A DNA stretch of 50,749 bases from Aphanothece sp. CMT-3BRIN-NPC111 (GCA_019359765.1 JAHHGU010000037.1:1-50749), one strand, 5' to 3'; positions 9,711-18,202 are shown, counted from the stretch's first letter. Notes: generated by a model from the letters alone, not told the origin. Program-made: numbers and translations.

Positions 9711-9738
9711 GTTTTGAGTTTTGAGTTTTGAGTTTTGA
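9711..9738 (+). repeat. Heptanucleotide array, four GTTTTGA units
   Basis: Four perfect tandem copies of GTTTTGA begin two bases after the stop codon of the PhzF-family gene. The same heptamer (complement TCAAAAC) forms arrays after rdgB (18776-18826) and after the LpxB-related gene (35376-35403). It is a short tandemly repeated repeat of the kind known from filamentous cyanobacteria. Confidence 0.9.
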
Positions 9739-9807
9739 GTTGAATCGCCGTACTTAAAATAAGGCAATTTAATAGCAAAGAAGGTTTGAAGCGCTCCCCG
9801 CAATTTT

Positions 9808-9836
9808 GTCTTGACGTTCCGCCGGAACGCCAAGAC
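9808..9836. repeat. 29-base palindromic hairpin repeat, variant copy
   Basis: The arms GTCTTGACGTTCC and GGAACGCCAAGAC flank a 3-base centre (GCC), with one arm mismatch. The core GACGTTCC/GGAACG is shared with the copies at 23206, 45616 and 49972. It lies between convergent genes, so it could act as a bidirectional terminator stem, though no T-run follows. Confidence 0.75.
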
Positions 9837-10019
9837 GAATAGAAATCAAAAGGGGGTTATATGAGCGCATTTGGTATAATTACCCTGCGTAAGTCCTGAT
9901 GACGTATTAGCTAACTACAGCCCTAATAAGATAATCGCCATAGTTAGCATTGCCTTGATGTTCTGCTTATTTCTAGTAAGGGGTTGGTGCGGTTCACATA
10001 TAGCCGATAGTAGGGACTA

Positions 10020-10232
10020 TTATGTAAACTTTTTGAGTTGTTCGCGTACCTCTCGCGGGAGATAGTTTAAAGCTCTCCCTTGCCATCCACTAGCTTCTTG
10101 GTATTGCAGCAAACCACAGTAGGTATCTCCTTTGTGAATATGCCAACCCCAGTTGGCTGGAATCACATCATACCCTGATAGAGCCTGAGTCATGTAGCTC
10201 GTAATTTGCTCAATATTTCCTTTGATTTTCAT
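10020..10232 (-). CDS. Small hypothetical protein, 70 residues
   Basis: Encodes a soluble 70-residue protein with no signal peptide or membrane segment. It contains GWHIHKGDTYCGLLQYQE and ends ALNYLPREVREQLKKFT. Its composition (mixed charged residues, W-rich middle) looks like a real protein, and the frame is closed by a normal ATG and stop. I do not recognise the family. It is isolated, between a repeat-bearing gap and a 690-base gap with no clear gene. A function cannot be assigned. Confidence 0.55.
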   Translation of the reverse strand: MKIKGNIEQITSYMTQALSGYDVIPANWGWHIHKGDTYCGLLQYQEASGWQGRALNYLPREVREQLKKFT

Positions 10233-10925
10233 GGCTGTTTATAAATTAAAGTGCTATTTAATCAAGCTTGAGGCTTGTTGTTTATAAATTAATAATATTT
10301 CCTTAAACTGCTACTTATCCCCCTTCCTGAGAACTATTTAGCTGCATCCTGGAGAGGTATATTGAAAACAGCAATAATCTGGGTCGATCTGAATATTCGT
10401 TGCTTATATCTTTGCCTTAGGGCTAAACTGTGATAACCAATACTAAGCAAAGCATCTTTCTATAGATAGTAATTTTCAATGAATCATTAGAATAATATAA
10501 TGGCGCAGGTTTATCTCTTTAATTCCCCATATAACGTATCAAGTAGAAGTTTAACTAGCTACTGGGGAGCTATTCCCTTAGGCATAGTTAGCGCGGTCTG
10601 AGGAGTAGCTTGATTGTGTGGAGTTGTTTTCTTAATATCAGATAAATAGGTCAACATAATAGACATCTCCAGAAATTAAAGGTGGGTTACATAGAACCCC
10701 TGCCTTGACGTTGCATGCAACGTCTCTACTTTTTTGGAGATGTCTAAGTGAAGGTCAAACTCCTAACAGTCCCTCTTAGTAAGGGGGCTGTAGTGCCTCA
10801 AGTCGGTATGGCTGCTTGCAGCTGCCTGCATACGGTAGAAGAGCGACTTACCCCCTGGCTGCTCTCACTCCTAAGCTGTCTGCAATCATGGGAATGTTAC
10901 GCAGTAATCAAAGCCAACTCATTTC
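10233..10925. other. Intergenic region with nested inverted repeat
   Basis: About 690 bases between two minus-strand genes. The main structure is the nested inverted repeat at 10661-10745. A 35-codon minus-strand ORF (10559-10666, beginning MSIMLTYLSDIKK) starts inside the left arm with a GGAG directly against its ATG. That spacing is poor, so it is only a weak candidate. A 10748-11005 plus-strand frame looks spurious. Confidence 0.45.
10661..10745. repeat. Nested inverted repeat, 85 bases
   Basis: Perfect 10-base outer arms AGACATCTCC (10661-10670) and GGAGATGTCT (10736-10745) enclose a perfect 18-base palindrome GACGTTGCATGCAACGTC (10707-10724). That palindrome is followed by CTCTAC, as in the GTAGAGACG hairpin family elsewhere in the window. 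The layout resembles a small miniature element or structured RNA. Confidence 0.7.
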
Positions 10926-11603
10926 TTATTGCGAAGAACGCTGGTTGCTCAACAGGTTTTGAGTCATATCAGCTAACTTTTGAAGCATTTCTTCGTGTTG
11001 AGTAGCCTGCTGTCGATACTTGACTTTCCTTTGCAAGGCTGCCCGTGCTAAGTCTTCCCGGTTTTGTTTGAGAGCTTCCATCGCGACTTGCTCCCAGATA
11101 TCCATTTCATGAAGTGCCTGGGTATACTGGGGCTGAATATTCTCCCAAGTAACTTTAATCTGAGCAAGCGCTTGGTTAACTAACTGGGAAGTTTCGTCTT
11201 GGTTGACTCCAGAAAGCGATCGCTTCAGAGGACCAGATAAACTATCCACATTAACGTGACGCAGCACGGGAATAAAATCTACCACCTGCTGGCTGTAGCT
11301 AACTCCAGTTTTACACCAAGTAGCAAAGTGTTCGCAGTTGTTGAACAGTAAGTTGTACTGTCTTTCACCCAAGCGGCTTTCAGCACGATGTACAGCGACA
11401 TCAGGAATAAAACAGGTTTGGTAGTGCTGAACATAAATTATTGAGCCTTGAGCCAGCATCTCTAAAGAAGTGCGTTCAATCGTTTCACTTGGCTTGCGGT
11501 AGTGAATGACAGTCCCGTCGCCGCAATCAATACCGTGATGCTCGTAGACGCCTTGGATGTTGAGAAACTCTCGAATGGCAAAGATTTGATCGCCTCGTGC
11601 CAT
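10926..11603 (-). CDS. LRAT/NlpC-P60-like domain protein with coiled-coil tail
   Basis: 225 residues. The N-terminal ~110 residues match the LRAT-type papain-fold core. A His pair lies in VYEHHGIDCGDGTVIHY (His22/His23, second His34), and the catalytic Cys90 sits in NNCEHFATWC. In animals LRAT proteins are acyltransferases; bacterial ones act as lipid-linked hydrolases or acyltransferases of mostly unknown substrate. Residues ~130-225 are charged and helical (WENIQPQYTQALHEMD.., KYRQQATQHEEMLQKL), resembling a coiled coil that may mediate oligomerisation or membrane association. The ATG at 11603 begins MARGDQIF, directly before the domain. No signal peptide, so cytoplasmic or peripheral. Catalytic residues are all present. 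The exact reaction is unknown. Confidence 0.82.
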   Translation of the reverse strand: MARGDQIFAIREFLNIQGVYEHHGIDCGDGTVIHYRKPSETIERTSLEMLAQGSIIYVQHYQTCFIPDVAVHRAESRLGERQYNLLFNNCEHFATWCKTGVSYSQQVVDFIPVLRHVNVDSLSGPLKRSLSGVNQDETSQLVNQALAQIKVTWENIQPQYTQALHEMDIWEQVAMEALKQNREDLARAALQRKVKYRQQATQHEEMLQKLADMTQNLLSNQRSSQ

Positions 11604-11750
11604 ATGCTACAGCGTAAATGTCCCAGTCTTCATTTTCCCCCTTATAGTCCCACCTTTTCGGTTAAGAAGAAGGAGTAGTGCGATCGCACTTTTTGCTCTC
11701 TATCTGATACCCGCCATCTGTTTCACAGGCACACCTCGCTGCCACCGTCC

Positions 11751-11903
11751 TCAGTCTGTTTTTTGCTTCCCTACCTTTTGCCTTGATAGTTTCCTTTGAA
11801 TTTCCAACTTGTAGTTCGTCCGGTTAACAAGCCAAAAGCTCAATAGGGTAATTATCCCGCCAACACCAAAAACAATAAGCAAAGCTAGCTCAGAGGTGGT
11901 CAT
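11751..11903 (-). CDS. Small single-pass membrane protein, 50 residues (candidate)
   Basis: A 50-residue frame starting MTTSELALLIVFGVGGIITL, with one hydrophobic segment (residues ~6-26) followed by a basic tail (NRTNYKLEIQRKLSRQK). This is the layout of small single-pass cyanobacterial membrane proteins. It sits alone in a gap between two genes and has a clean hydrophobic/basic boundary. The Shine-Dalgarno signal is weak. I do not recognise the family. Coding status rests on composition and needs conservation in related genomes. Confidence 0.5.
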   Translation of the reverse strand: MTTSELALLIVFGVGGIITLLSFWLVNRTNYKLEIQRKLSRQKVGKQKTD

Positions 11904-12288
11904 TAGGAGCGCATATCCCAGGATGAGATGTTTATCTTGACTCTTGCAGTCTACATGACAATCTGTGCTAGTGCAAACTAGTTTTCATTCCTAATCGTAC
12001 AGGTAGTTTTGGGTTGACTCTGTACTACGGCTGATACTGTTGGTAAATTTCCCAAGTAAATGCACTTAATTAAATATAAAAAAAAATGACCGCAAAACAT
12101 AAGTATATGAGTGTAATTTAACGTATTTTGTGGGTGTTAGTAAAAGCGTAGAAAAGTCTTTCCCCACATGCCAAAATGCTGACCAAAGTAGCAGCAGATG
12201 TAGGTAGTTAACAAATAGGGGGGTGCTTGGGGGCGACCCCCCGAATCCGCGTTTTGACGCAAGTAAATGTGGCTAAGACAAGCTTTAC
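11904..12288. other. Intergenic region, no gene seen
   Basis: About 385 bases between the small membrane ORF and the peptidoglycan-binding protein gene. A/T-rich around 12065-12120. It contains only short overlapping frames and no clear repeat. Confidence 0.4.
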
Positions 12289-12651
12289 TCAATCCCAAAG
12301 AACACCACCCAACATCCTCCACGTTAAAGAACCGACGACACCATCTGCTGACAAGTTATACTGTTTTTGGAATTTTATTACAGCCTGCTGTGTTTTTTCG
12401 TCAAAATTCGAGGTGCGGCTTTCCGGGGTAATATAGCGTAAAGAAATTAAAATATTTTGTAATAATCGTACAGCACCACCACTATCCCCCTTTCGCAAAA
12501 CGGGCAATTCTTTACTAAGTTCTGGCCCAACAGAAGGCTGTTGAGATGGTACAGCCATTTGTCCCTGCGGTGGGACGGGTTGCGAATAGGATGGAGTTTG
12601 AAAGGTAAGCAGCAAGGCTGCTAAAGCCATGAAAACGGGAGTCTTCTTCAT
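12289..12651 (-). CDS. Exported peptidoglycan-binding domain protein
   Basis: A 120-residue protein with a Sec-type signal peptide (MKKTPVFMALAALLLTFQTP, likely cut after SYS near residue 23) and a proline/glutamine linker. Residues ~50-117 are a PG_binding_1 three-helix domain: LRKGDSGGAVRLLQNILISL, FDEKTQQAVIKFQKQYNL, ADGVVGSLTWRML. It carries no catalytic domain, so it may only anchor or sense the cell wall in the periplasm. It is monocistronic, with non-coding gaps on both sides. The ATG gives a textbook signal peptide, which supports the start. Confidence 0.9.
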   Translation of the reverse strand: MKKTPVFMALAALLLTFQTPSYSQPVPPQGQMAVPSQQPSVGPELSKELPVLRKGDSGGAVRLLQNILISLRYITPESRTSNFDEKTQQAVIKFQKQYNLSADGVVGSLTWRMLGGVLWD

Positions 12652-12966
12652 AAGTTCTTACCAGTAAATCTGCTAGGTTGGGGTTGAAATTGTAGAGTCG
12701 GACAAAACTTGGTTATATATTAGCAAGACGGCTAGGCAGCAAAATTGTTTCAGAGTGGCTTATTTGTATTTCATGCCTTATACAGATCGAAAGTGGCTCA
12801 GGGTTTGTCAAGAGGGCAAGGGGAAATAAAAACTATCCTTATTCTTTGAAACAGATGACTATTGAATTAGTTGCCTAAGTCCTGTTTTCGTTGAGTATGA
12901 AGACCTGATAGCCTGAAAGCCTCCTTAGCTATACAACATCTAAAGACGATAGGAGCGATCGCACTT
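12652..12966. other. Intergenic region, no gene seen
   Basis: About 315 bases upstream of the peptidoglycan-binding protein gene and downstream of the first EamA gene. I see no gene, RNA or strong repeat; a HIP1-like site is near 12955. Confidence 0.4.
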
Positions 12967-13890
12967 TTAATTTTTCTTTCCTAGCGCAATAGCCATACAA
13001 CCAGCAACAACCAAAACTGCCCCCACAATGCCTAAAGCTGTGATGTGTTCCGGTGCAATCAAGGTAGGCGCGAGAAACGGCACAGCCCACATAGATATTA
13101 AGGTGACAATGGGAGCCAAAGCCAATACTGCACTAACCCGCGATGCTTCCCAATGATCCAATGCCTCCGCAAAGGCACCGTATGCGATTAAGGTATTCAA
13201 GGCGCAGAAAATCAGCATTCCTAGCTGTAAGGGGCTAAGTGCAAGAATTGGTTGGGGTTTGGCAAGGGGGCTGAACAGTAACGTACAACCACCGTAAATG
13301 AGCAGCATGGTGTTTGAAGAGGGTAATCTTTGCAATAGCTGCTTTTGAGCCAAACCATAGACTGCCCATGCCACTGCTGCCACGACGAGTATGCCACTGC
13401 CTACTAGATATTGTGTGGGTGCAACGATTAAAGCCTTTAATTGCTCGTGGAAGAAGAGAGCAAAGCCTAAAGTTAATACGCTTAAGCCTATCCATTGACG
13501 CAGTGTGTAACGTTCTTTAAATACAACCAAAGCTCCCAAACCCATTAAAACAGGAGCAAGCTGGATGAGGACTTCTGCATTAGAGGGTGAAGTATCTGCT
13601 AAACCTTGGAGGAAAAGCAGGTAGTTAATCGCTAAAAATACAATTGCGATCGCCAGCAATCTCAAAGGTAGCGATCGCAGTTTTTCAACTGATGGTAATT
13701 GCTGCCGTGCAGCTAAATAAACTGCTAACAGCCCAAAGGAAACCAGAAAGCGAAACCAAGTGACGGTGTAGACATCAAGCTTCTGAAGCGCCACTACTAG
13801 GGCAATGGGCAGGATACCCCACAGTAATACAGTCAAAAGTGATAATGCTAATCCTAAGCGCCAGCGGCCTGAACTTTGATGAAGTGGCAT
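12967..13890 (-). CDS. EamA/DMT family transporter, copy 1
   Basis: A 307-residue inner-membrane protein with ten predicted helices in two EamA repeats (first LSLLTVLLWGILPIALVV..., second LVGSGILVVAAVAWAVYGLAQKQLL). Drug/metabolite transporters export small metabolites; the substrate is not predictable here. It is a close paralog of the next gene upstream: both begin MPLHQ.SGRWR.GLALSL.TV and share most of the core, which indicates tandem duplication. The ATG at 13890 is immediately preceded by a TTTTRGA heptamer array, so no Shine-Dalgarno sequence is present. The gene ends just before a HIP1 site. Confidence 0.92.
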   Translation of the reverse strand: MPLHQSSGRWRLGLALSLLTVLLWGILPIALVVALQKLDVYTVTWFRFLVSFGLLAVYLAARQQLPSVEKLRSLPLRLLAIAIVFLAINYLLFLQGLADTSPSNAEVLIQLAPVLMGLGALVVFKERYTLRQWIGLSVLTLGFALFFHEQLKALIVAPTQYLVGSGILVVAAVAWAVYGLAQKQLLQRLPSSNTMLLIYGGCTLLFSPLAKPQPILALSPLQLGMLIFCALNTLIAYGAFAEALDHWEASRVSAVLALAPIVTLISMWAVPFLAPTLIAPEHITALGIVGAVLVVAGCMAIALGKKN

Positions 13891-13925
13891 TTTTAGATTT
13901 TGGATTTTGGATTTTAGATTTTGGA
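13891..13925 (-). repeat. Heptanucleotide array touching the EamA copy 1 start codon
   Basis: Five tandem heptamers (TTTTAGA/TTTTGGA on the plus strand, AATCCAA-type on the gene strand) end directly at the ATG. They fill the place where a ribosome-binding site would be. Confidence 0.9.
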
Positions 13926-13996
13926 TTTATTGCCAAGCTTAAATTTCAAGGCAAGGTACTTTTCTGGTATTGCATGGGTGACTAGTTAATTTATTT

Positions 13997-14093
13997 ATAT
14001 AGCAGTTGTCATAACGGTGATGACAATATTTATTACCCCATGCACCCAGAACTGCTGCTCTCACTGGTAGCAGCTAAAAGCTAATTGCTATAT
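13997..14093. mobile_element. MITE-like element, copy A (97 bases)
   Basis: It is bounded by ATATAGCA and TGCTATAT terminal inverted repeats. Internally it shares the TGCACCCAGAACT.CTGCT and GCTAAAAGCTAA blocks with copy B at 24127-24234. It has no coding capacity. It lies between the two EamA genes. The pair suggests a non-autonomous element moved by a transposase encoded elsewhere. Confidence 0.7.
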
Positions 14094-14102
14094 TAGTAAT
14101 CA

Positions 14103-15041
14103 TCAGCGATCGCCCACCTCATCTTTTTTTCCTACCGCGATCGCCATAGATCCAGCGACGACCAAACCCGCCCCCAAAAATCCTAAAGCTGTAGTGCGTT
14201 CCGGCGCAATTAAAGTTGGCGCTAGCAATTGTAAAGCCTGCATTGATATTAAGGTAACAAGGGGAGATAAAGGCAGCACCGCACTAATTTTTGATGCTTC
14301 CCAGTGATCTAAGGCTTCAGCAAAGGCACCGTAAGCAATTAAGCTATCAAAAGCACAGAAAATTAGTATCCCCAACTGAACAGGGCTGAGTTTCAAGATT
14401 ACTTGGGGGTCGGCGAAAAAGCTAAATATTATAGCGCATACTCCATAGACTATTAACATAATGTTAGTAGACGGTAGTTTTTGTAATAGCTGCTTTTGAG
14501 CCAGGGCATAGACAGCCCAAGCTGCTGCTGACACTACGATTAAACTACTGCCAATTAGATATTGAGTAGGTGCTTGAATTAAGGTTTGTAATTTGTCGTG
14601 AAAGAAGAAGGTAAACCCTAGAGTTAATACACCTAGCCCCGCTACTTGACGCCGAGTGTAACGTTCTTTGAAAATAGCCAAGGCTCCCAATCCCATCAAA
14701 ACAGGAGCTAGTTGGATGAGAACTTCTCCGCTAGATGGGGAAGTTTGCGCTAATCCTTTCAGGAACAGCACATAGTTAATCGCTAAAAATATAATTGCGA
14801 TCGCAAACAATCCTAAAGATGTTGAGCGCAGCTTTTCAGGTGTAGGTAGTTGTCGCCGTACTGCTAAATAAACTCCTAGCAGCCCAAAGCAAACTAGAAA
14901 GCGAAACCAAGTGAGAGTATAGACATCAAGCGCTTGCAGCGCGACCGTTAGGGCAATGGGTTCAACTCCCCACATAAAAACTGTTACCAGCGATAAGGCT
15001 AGCCCTATACGCCATCTACCTGAAGTTTGATGAAGTGGCAT
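14103..15041 (-). CDS. EamA/DMT family transporter, copy 2
   Basis: A 312-residue, ten-helix membrane transporter of the drug/metabolite superfamily with two EamA repeats. It starts MPLHQTSGRWRIGLALSLVT and stays colinear with copy 1 to the C-terminal AGSMAIAVGKKD. Like copy 1 it has FRFLVCFGLLGVYLAVRRQL and the conserved FKERYT loop. Its ATG is also directly preceded by a heptamer array (15043-15066), so the array probably was duplicated together with the gene. The two copies are separated by a MITE-like element. Substrate unknown. Confidence 0.92.
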   Translation of the reverse strand: MPLHQTSGRWRIGLALSLVTVFMWGVEPIALTVALQALDVYTLTWFRFLVCFGLLGVYLAVRRQLPTPEKLRSTSLGLFAIAIIFLAINYVLFLKGLAQTSPSSGEVLIQLAPVLMGLGALAIFKERYTRRQVAGLGVLTLGFTFFFHDKLQTLIQAPTQYLIGSSLIVVSAAAWAVYALAQKQLLQKLPSTNIMLIVYGVCAIIFSFFADPQVILKLSPVQLGILIFCAFDSLIAYGAFAEALDHWEASKISAVLPLSPLVTLISMQALQLLAPTLIAPERTTALGFLGAGLVVAGSMAIAVGKKDEVGDR

Positions 15042-15042
15042 T

Positions 15043-15066
15043 ATTGGATTTTAGATTTTGGACTTT
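15043..15066 (-). repeat. Heptanucleotide array touching the EamA copy 2 start codon
   Basis: About three degenerate units (TTGGATT, TTAGATT, TTGGACT on the plus strand) begin one base from the ATG at 15041. They take the position of the ribosome-binding site, as in copy 1. Confidence 0.8.
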
Positions 15067-15164
15067 TGCTCAATAGATATTTATCTTTCTGCCTTTCTAA
15101 GCATAAGCACCCTAAATATTTTCAACGTCAAACGCAAATAAAAAACTTCCTTTGCGTTCCCAAT

Positions 15165-17204
15165 TCAATCTTCTACCATTTCCAACAGCTGCGCTTCACT
15201 CAATTGGGTGATTCCCAAATCTTGAGCTTTCTCTAGCTTGGAACCTGCATCTTCCCCGACAACTAAATAATCAGTTTTAGCACTAACAGAATTCGTCACC
15301 TTCCCACCCGCTTTCTGAATCAATTCCTTAGCTTCCTCTCGCTTCAAGGTTGGCAGTGTGCCAGTAATTACAAAGGTTTTGCCTGCTAGGGGCAACGCCT
15401 TCTCTTTTCCTATTGCTGACGGGGAGGGTGTAGAGGCGGCAAGTTGTAAACCAGCATTCCGCAGGCGTTCAATTAAAGTCTGATTCGCTGGTACTTTAAA
15501 CCACTGATAAACTGCCTGGGCAATTTCTGGGCCGATGCCGTAAACGGCTTCAATCTGCGCTGATGATGCCGCAGCTAGCTGCTCAACTGTAGGAAACTTA
15601 TCGGTTAACAGTTGGGCGTTGACACTGCCAACGTGACGAATACCTAAACCATATAGCACCCGTGACCAGGGTTGGGTTTTGGAAAGCGCGATCGCATCTA
15701 CCAATTTCTGGGCTAACTTCTTGCCCATTCGCTCTAAACAGCTGAGCCTTTCAGGGGTTAGATCGTATAAGTCCGCAACCGAATGCACTACGCCTTTATC
15801 AACCAGCTGTTGCACCAATTTCTCGCCCATACCGTTAATATCTAATGCATCTCGCGTTGTCCAGTGAACTAGTGCCCCTTTGAGGATGGCTGGGCAAGAT
15901 GCATTTACACACCGCATCACCGCTTCACCCATAGGCTTGACGACGGGTTGGCTGCATACAGGGCAATGGCTGGGCATCTGGAAGGGCTGACTTTTATCGG
16001 GGCGCAGTTCTGGCAAAACGCGCACCACTTCTGGAATAATTTCCCCGGCTTTTCGCACAATAACGGTATCACCAACGCGGATATCTAGCTGAGCGATGCG
16101 ATCACTATTATGCAATGTCGCTCTTTGTACTGTTGTCCCAGCCAGCTGCACAGGTTGCAAATGCGCTAGTGGCGTCAGTGCCCCCGTCCGCCCAACATTG
16201 ACAATGATGGCTTCAACGCGGGTGGGGGCTTCTTCAGCAGGGTATTTGAGAGCAACTGCCCAACGGGGAAACTTTTGGGTAAAACCCAGCTGTTCCTGAA
16301 GCGACAGCGAATTTAACTTAACAACCACCCCATCTGTCATGTAGGGCAAATTCAGCCGTCCAGTATCCCAGAACTTGTAATAATCTTGAACATCTGGCAA
16401 CGAACGGCAGAGTGTCCGATTAGGGTTCACCCGGAAACCCATCTTTTGCAACAATTCCAGCGATTCCCACTGCGTCCGCGCCACCTCAGCATCATCCCGG
16501 CCAGGAATATGCAAGGTGTAGGCAAAGAAATCCAGCCGCCGCTGTGCCACAATTCGAGAGTTCAATTGCCGCAGTGTACCAGCTGCCGCGTTACGAGGAT
16601 TAGCAAATAGCGTCTCCCCAGCTTGCTGCCGCTCTTGATTAATTTGTTGGAACACCTCTAGAGGTAAAAACGCCTCTCCGCGTACTTCCACCAGATGTGG
16701 CGGTGTTTCTAGGCTCAGTCGTAAGGGAATTGAGCGAATAGTTCGCACATTTTGGGTAATCTCTTCGCCTGTGATGCCATCACCTCGCGTTGCCCCCCGC
16801 ACCAAAACGCCATTTTCATAGGTAAGGGCGATCGCAGAACCGTCAATTTTTAGCTCGCACACATATTCAAAAGAGTCTATTTTAGGTGCGTACCGCTGCC
16901 AACGTTCCTGCCAGTTAGCAAACTCCTGAATGTTGAAAGCATTTTCCAGGCTGTAGAGGGGGATATTGTGCCGCACGGGTGAAAAATGGGACGCTGGTTT
17001 TTCTCCCACCCGTTGAGTAGGACTTTCCGGCGTTACTAGCTCTGGATACTGCGTTTCCAGCTCTTGCAGTTCCCGATACAGCCGATCGTAGACTGCATCT
17101 TCCATGATTGGGGCATCTAGGACATAGTAGGCATAGCTAGCCCTCTCAATCAACCGCCGCAGTTCCTCAACCCGCTGTCGTGCTTGAGGCGTCACTATTT
17201 CCAC
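15165..17204 (-). CDS. ligA: NAD+-dependent DNA ligase LigA
   Basis: A 679-residue enzyme that seals nicks during replication and repair using NAD+. In order: domain Ia (EELRRLIERASYAYYVLDAP), the nucleotidyltransferase with adenylated Lys119 in CELKIDG, an OB fold, a Cys4 zinc finger (CPVCSQP..MRCVNASC), helix-hairpin-helix repeats (DINGMGEKLVQQLVDKG) and a C-terminal BRCT domain (LAGKTFVITGTLPTLKREEA). Length and order are full and intact. The start is GTG at 17204, preceded by GAGGATGAG about ten bases upstream; the residues after it fit the family N-terminus. It lies 62 bases downstream of the HD-hydrolase gene on the same strand, a likely operon. Confidence 0.97.
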   Translation of the reverse strand: MEIVTPQARQRVEELRRLIERASYAYYVLDAPIMEDAVYDRLYRELQELETQYPELVTPESPTQRVGEKPASHFSPVRHNIPLYSLENAFNIQEFANWQERWQRYAPKIDSFEYVCELKIDGSAIALTYENGVLVRGATRGDGITGEEITQNVRTIRSIPLRLSLETPPHLVEVRGEAFLPLEVFQQINQERQQAGETLFANPRNAAAGTLRQLNSRIVAQRRLDFFAYTLHIPGRDDAEVARTQWESLELLQKMGFRVNPNRTLCRSLPDVQDYYKFWDTGRLNLPYMTDGVVVKLNSLSLQEQLGFTQKFPRWAVALKYPAEEAPTRVEAIIVNVGRTGALTPLAHLQPVQLAGTTVQRATLHNSDRIAQLDIRVGDTVIVRKAGEIIPEVVRVLPELRPDKSQPFQMPSHCPVCSQPVVKPMGEAVMRCVNASCPAILKGALVHWTTRDALDINGMGEKLVQQLVDKGVVHSVADLYDLTPERLSCLERMGKKLAQKLVDAIALSKTQPWSRVLYGLGIRHVGSVNAQLLTDKFPTVEQLAAASSAQIEAVYGIGPEIAQAVYQWFKVPANQTLIERLRNAGLQLAASTPSPSAIGKEKALPLAGKTFVITGTLPTLKREEAKELIQKAGGKVTNSVSAKTDYLVVGEDAGSKLEKAQDLGITQLSEAQLLEMVED

Positions 17205-17266
17205 TTCAGTTTCTCATCCTCAACGTGCATCAGCACTAGTCTAACCGGAGCGCTATGCTATAACAG

Positions 17267-17941
17267 CTATCCTTTGACTGCATCAGCAGGGATCTGGTGT
17301 TGGAGAAATTGAATTTCTGCCTTGAGATTAGAGCGGGCGGATGCTTCAGCCAGATTGAACATTAAAACTGTGAAGTAGATGCGATTTCGCTGCAAAAATC
17401 GCTCTAAAACTTGCTTGCGCCCTTCAATATACTGCGTTTCTGGTACCCAAGCGTATTCCTGACGAATTTTATCAGCATATTCCCAGTATTGGATTGGCTT
17501 GCTGCTTAGGATCGCTAGATCTGCATCTAGTAAGACTTGGCTATCAGAATCCTCTACAGCAGCTTGGTGCTGTTTGGTATTCACGATCAAGCGGGTAACA
17601 TTGGCGATCACGCTAGAGGGAATACCCAACGCCTGAAGCAACTCACGAGCATAATTGGCACTTTTTTCTTCATTATCGTTAGCTTGAGAGTCATAAATCG
17701 CGTCGTGAAACCAAGCCGCAAGTTGGACAGTAGCTAAGTCTTTAGTGTGATTTTGTAAAGTCTGAATCGTACTTAGAACATGATCAATGTGTTCCAGGGT
17801 ATGGTAGTAACGACCTGAACTAGAGTAAGCCTCAACCAGACGCGCAAATGCCTCTTGAACAGCTACTGATTCAACTCTAAATAATTGCAGCGATCGCTGC
17901 CAGTGTAAAAATAATACATTGGTGAGTTTGTCTGGGGACAT
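17267..17941 (-). CDS. HD-domain metal-dependent phosphohydrolase
   Basis: 224 residues of the predicted HD superfamily. The metal-binding set is visible: His in RYYHTLEHIDHVL, the HD pair in AAWFHDAIYDSQANDNEEKSA, a third site around IVNTKQH, and the Asp in LLDADLAILSS. The family hydrolyses phosphoesters or nucleotides, with unknown natural substrate for this branch. It starts at an ATG (17941) and its stop is 62 bases before ligA, suggesting co-transcription, although a repair role is only a guess from position. Soluble, cytoplasmic. Confidence 0.88.
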   Translation of the reverse strand: MSPDKLTNVLFLHWQRSLQLFRVESVAVQEAFARLVEAYSSSGRYYHTLEHIDHVLSTIQTLQNHTKDLATVQLAAWFHDAIYDSQANDNEEKSANYARELLQALGIPSSVIANVTRLIVNTKQHQAAVEDSDSQVLLDADLAILSSKPIQYWEYADKIRQEYAWVPETQYIEGRKQVLERFLQRNRIYFTVLMFNLAEASARSNLKAEIQFLQHQIPADAVKG

Positions 17942-18015
17942 TCCTAAGCCAATCCAAGTAGCTTATAGTGGGGACTTTATTGTGCAGTTACTTTGAGCTT
18001 TGCCAACACTCAGTC

Positions 18016-18100
18016 CAGGGTAGTGAAGCGTAGCGCAACCCAACAATAACCTAGATCGATGTTGGGCTTGACTCGGTATCTGCTACGCGCAGGCTATGCT
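18016..18100. repeat. Cyanobacterial GCGTAGCGCAACCCAAC-type repeat
   Basis: GCGTAGCGCAACCCAACA (from about 18027) is partly mirrored by TGTTGGGCTTG and then CTGCTACGCG about 20-40 bases later, giving an imperfect inverted repeat. It lies between the divergent HD-hydrolase and rdgB genes and has no coding role that I can see. Confidence 0.5.
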
Positions 18101-18169
18101 AACAACCCAACCGATAGATCTCAAGCTGGCGATAATGAAATTAGCCCCCGATGTCGCTGTCGTGGGGAG

Positions 18170-18202
18170 AATCCAAAATCCAAAATCCAAAATCCAAAAT
18201 CG
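18170..18202 (+). repeat. Heptanucleotide array touching the rdgB start codon
   Basis: Four perfect AATCCAA units plus AATCG end one base before the ATG at 18204. No Shine-Dalgarno sequence remains upstream. The same 4-unit array ending AATCGA occurs inside the LpxB-related gene at 34511. Confidence 0.9.

Larger units (their letters stand above)
9709..10019. other. Intergenic region with heptamer array and hairpin repeat
   Basis: About 310 bases between the convergent PhzF-family gene and the 70-residue ORF. It holds the GTTTTGA array and the palindrome at 9808. Nothing else was recognised. Confidence 0.6.

Noticed and set aside
10748..11005. 85-codon plus-strand ORF
   Set aside because: It overlaps the 3' end of the LRAT-domain gene on the other strand, lacks a ribosome-binding site and has no recognisable motif.
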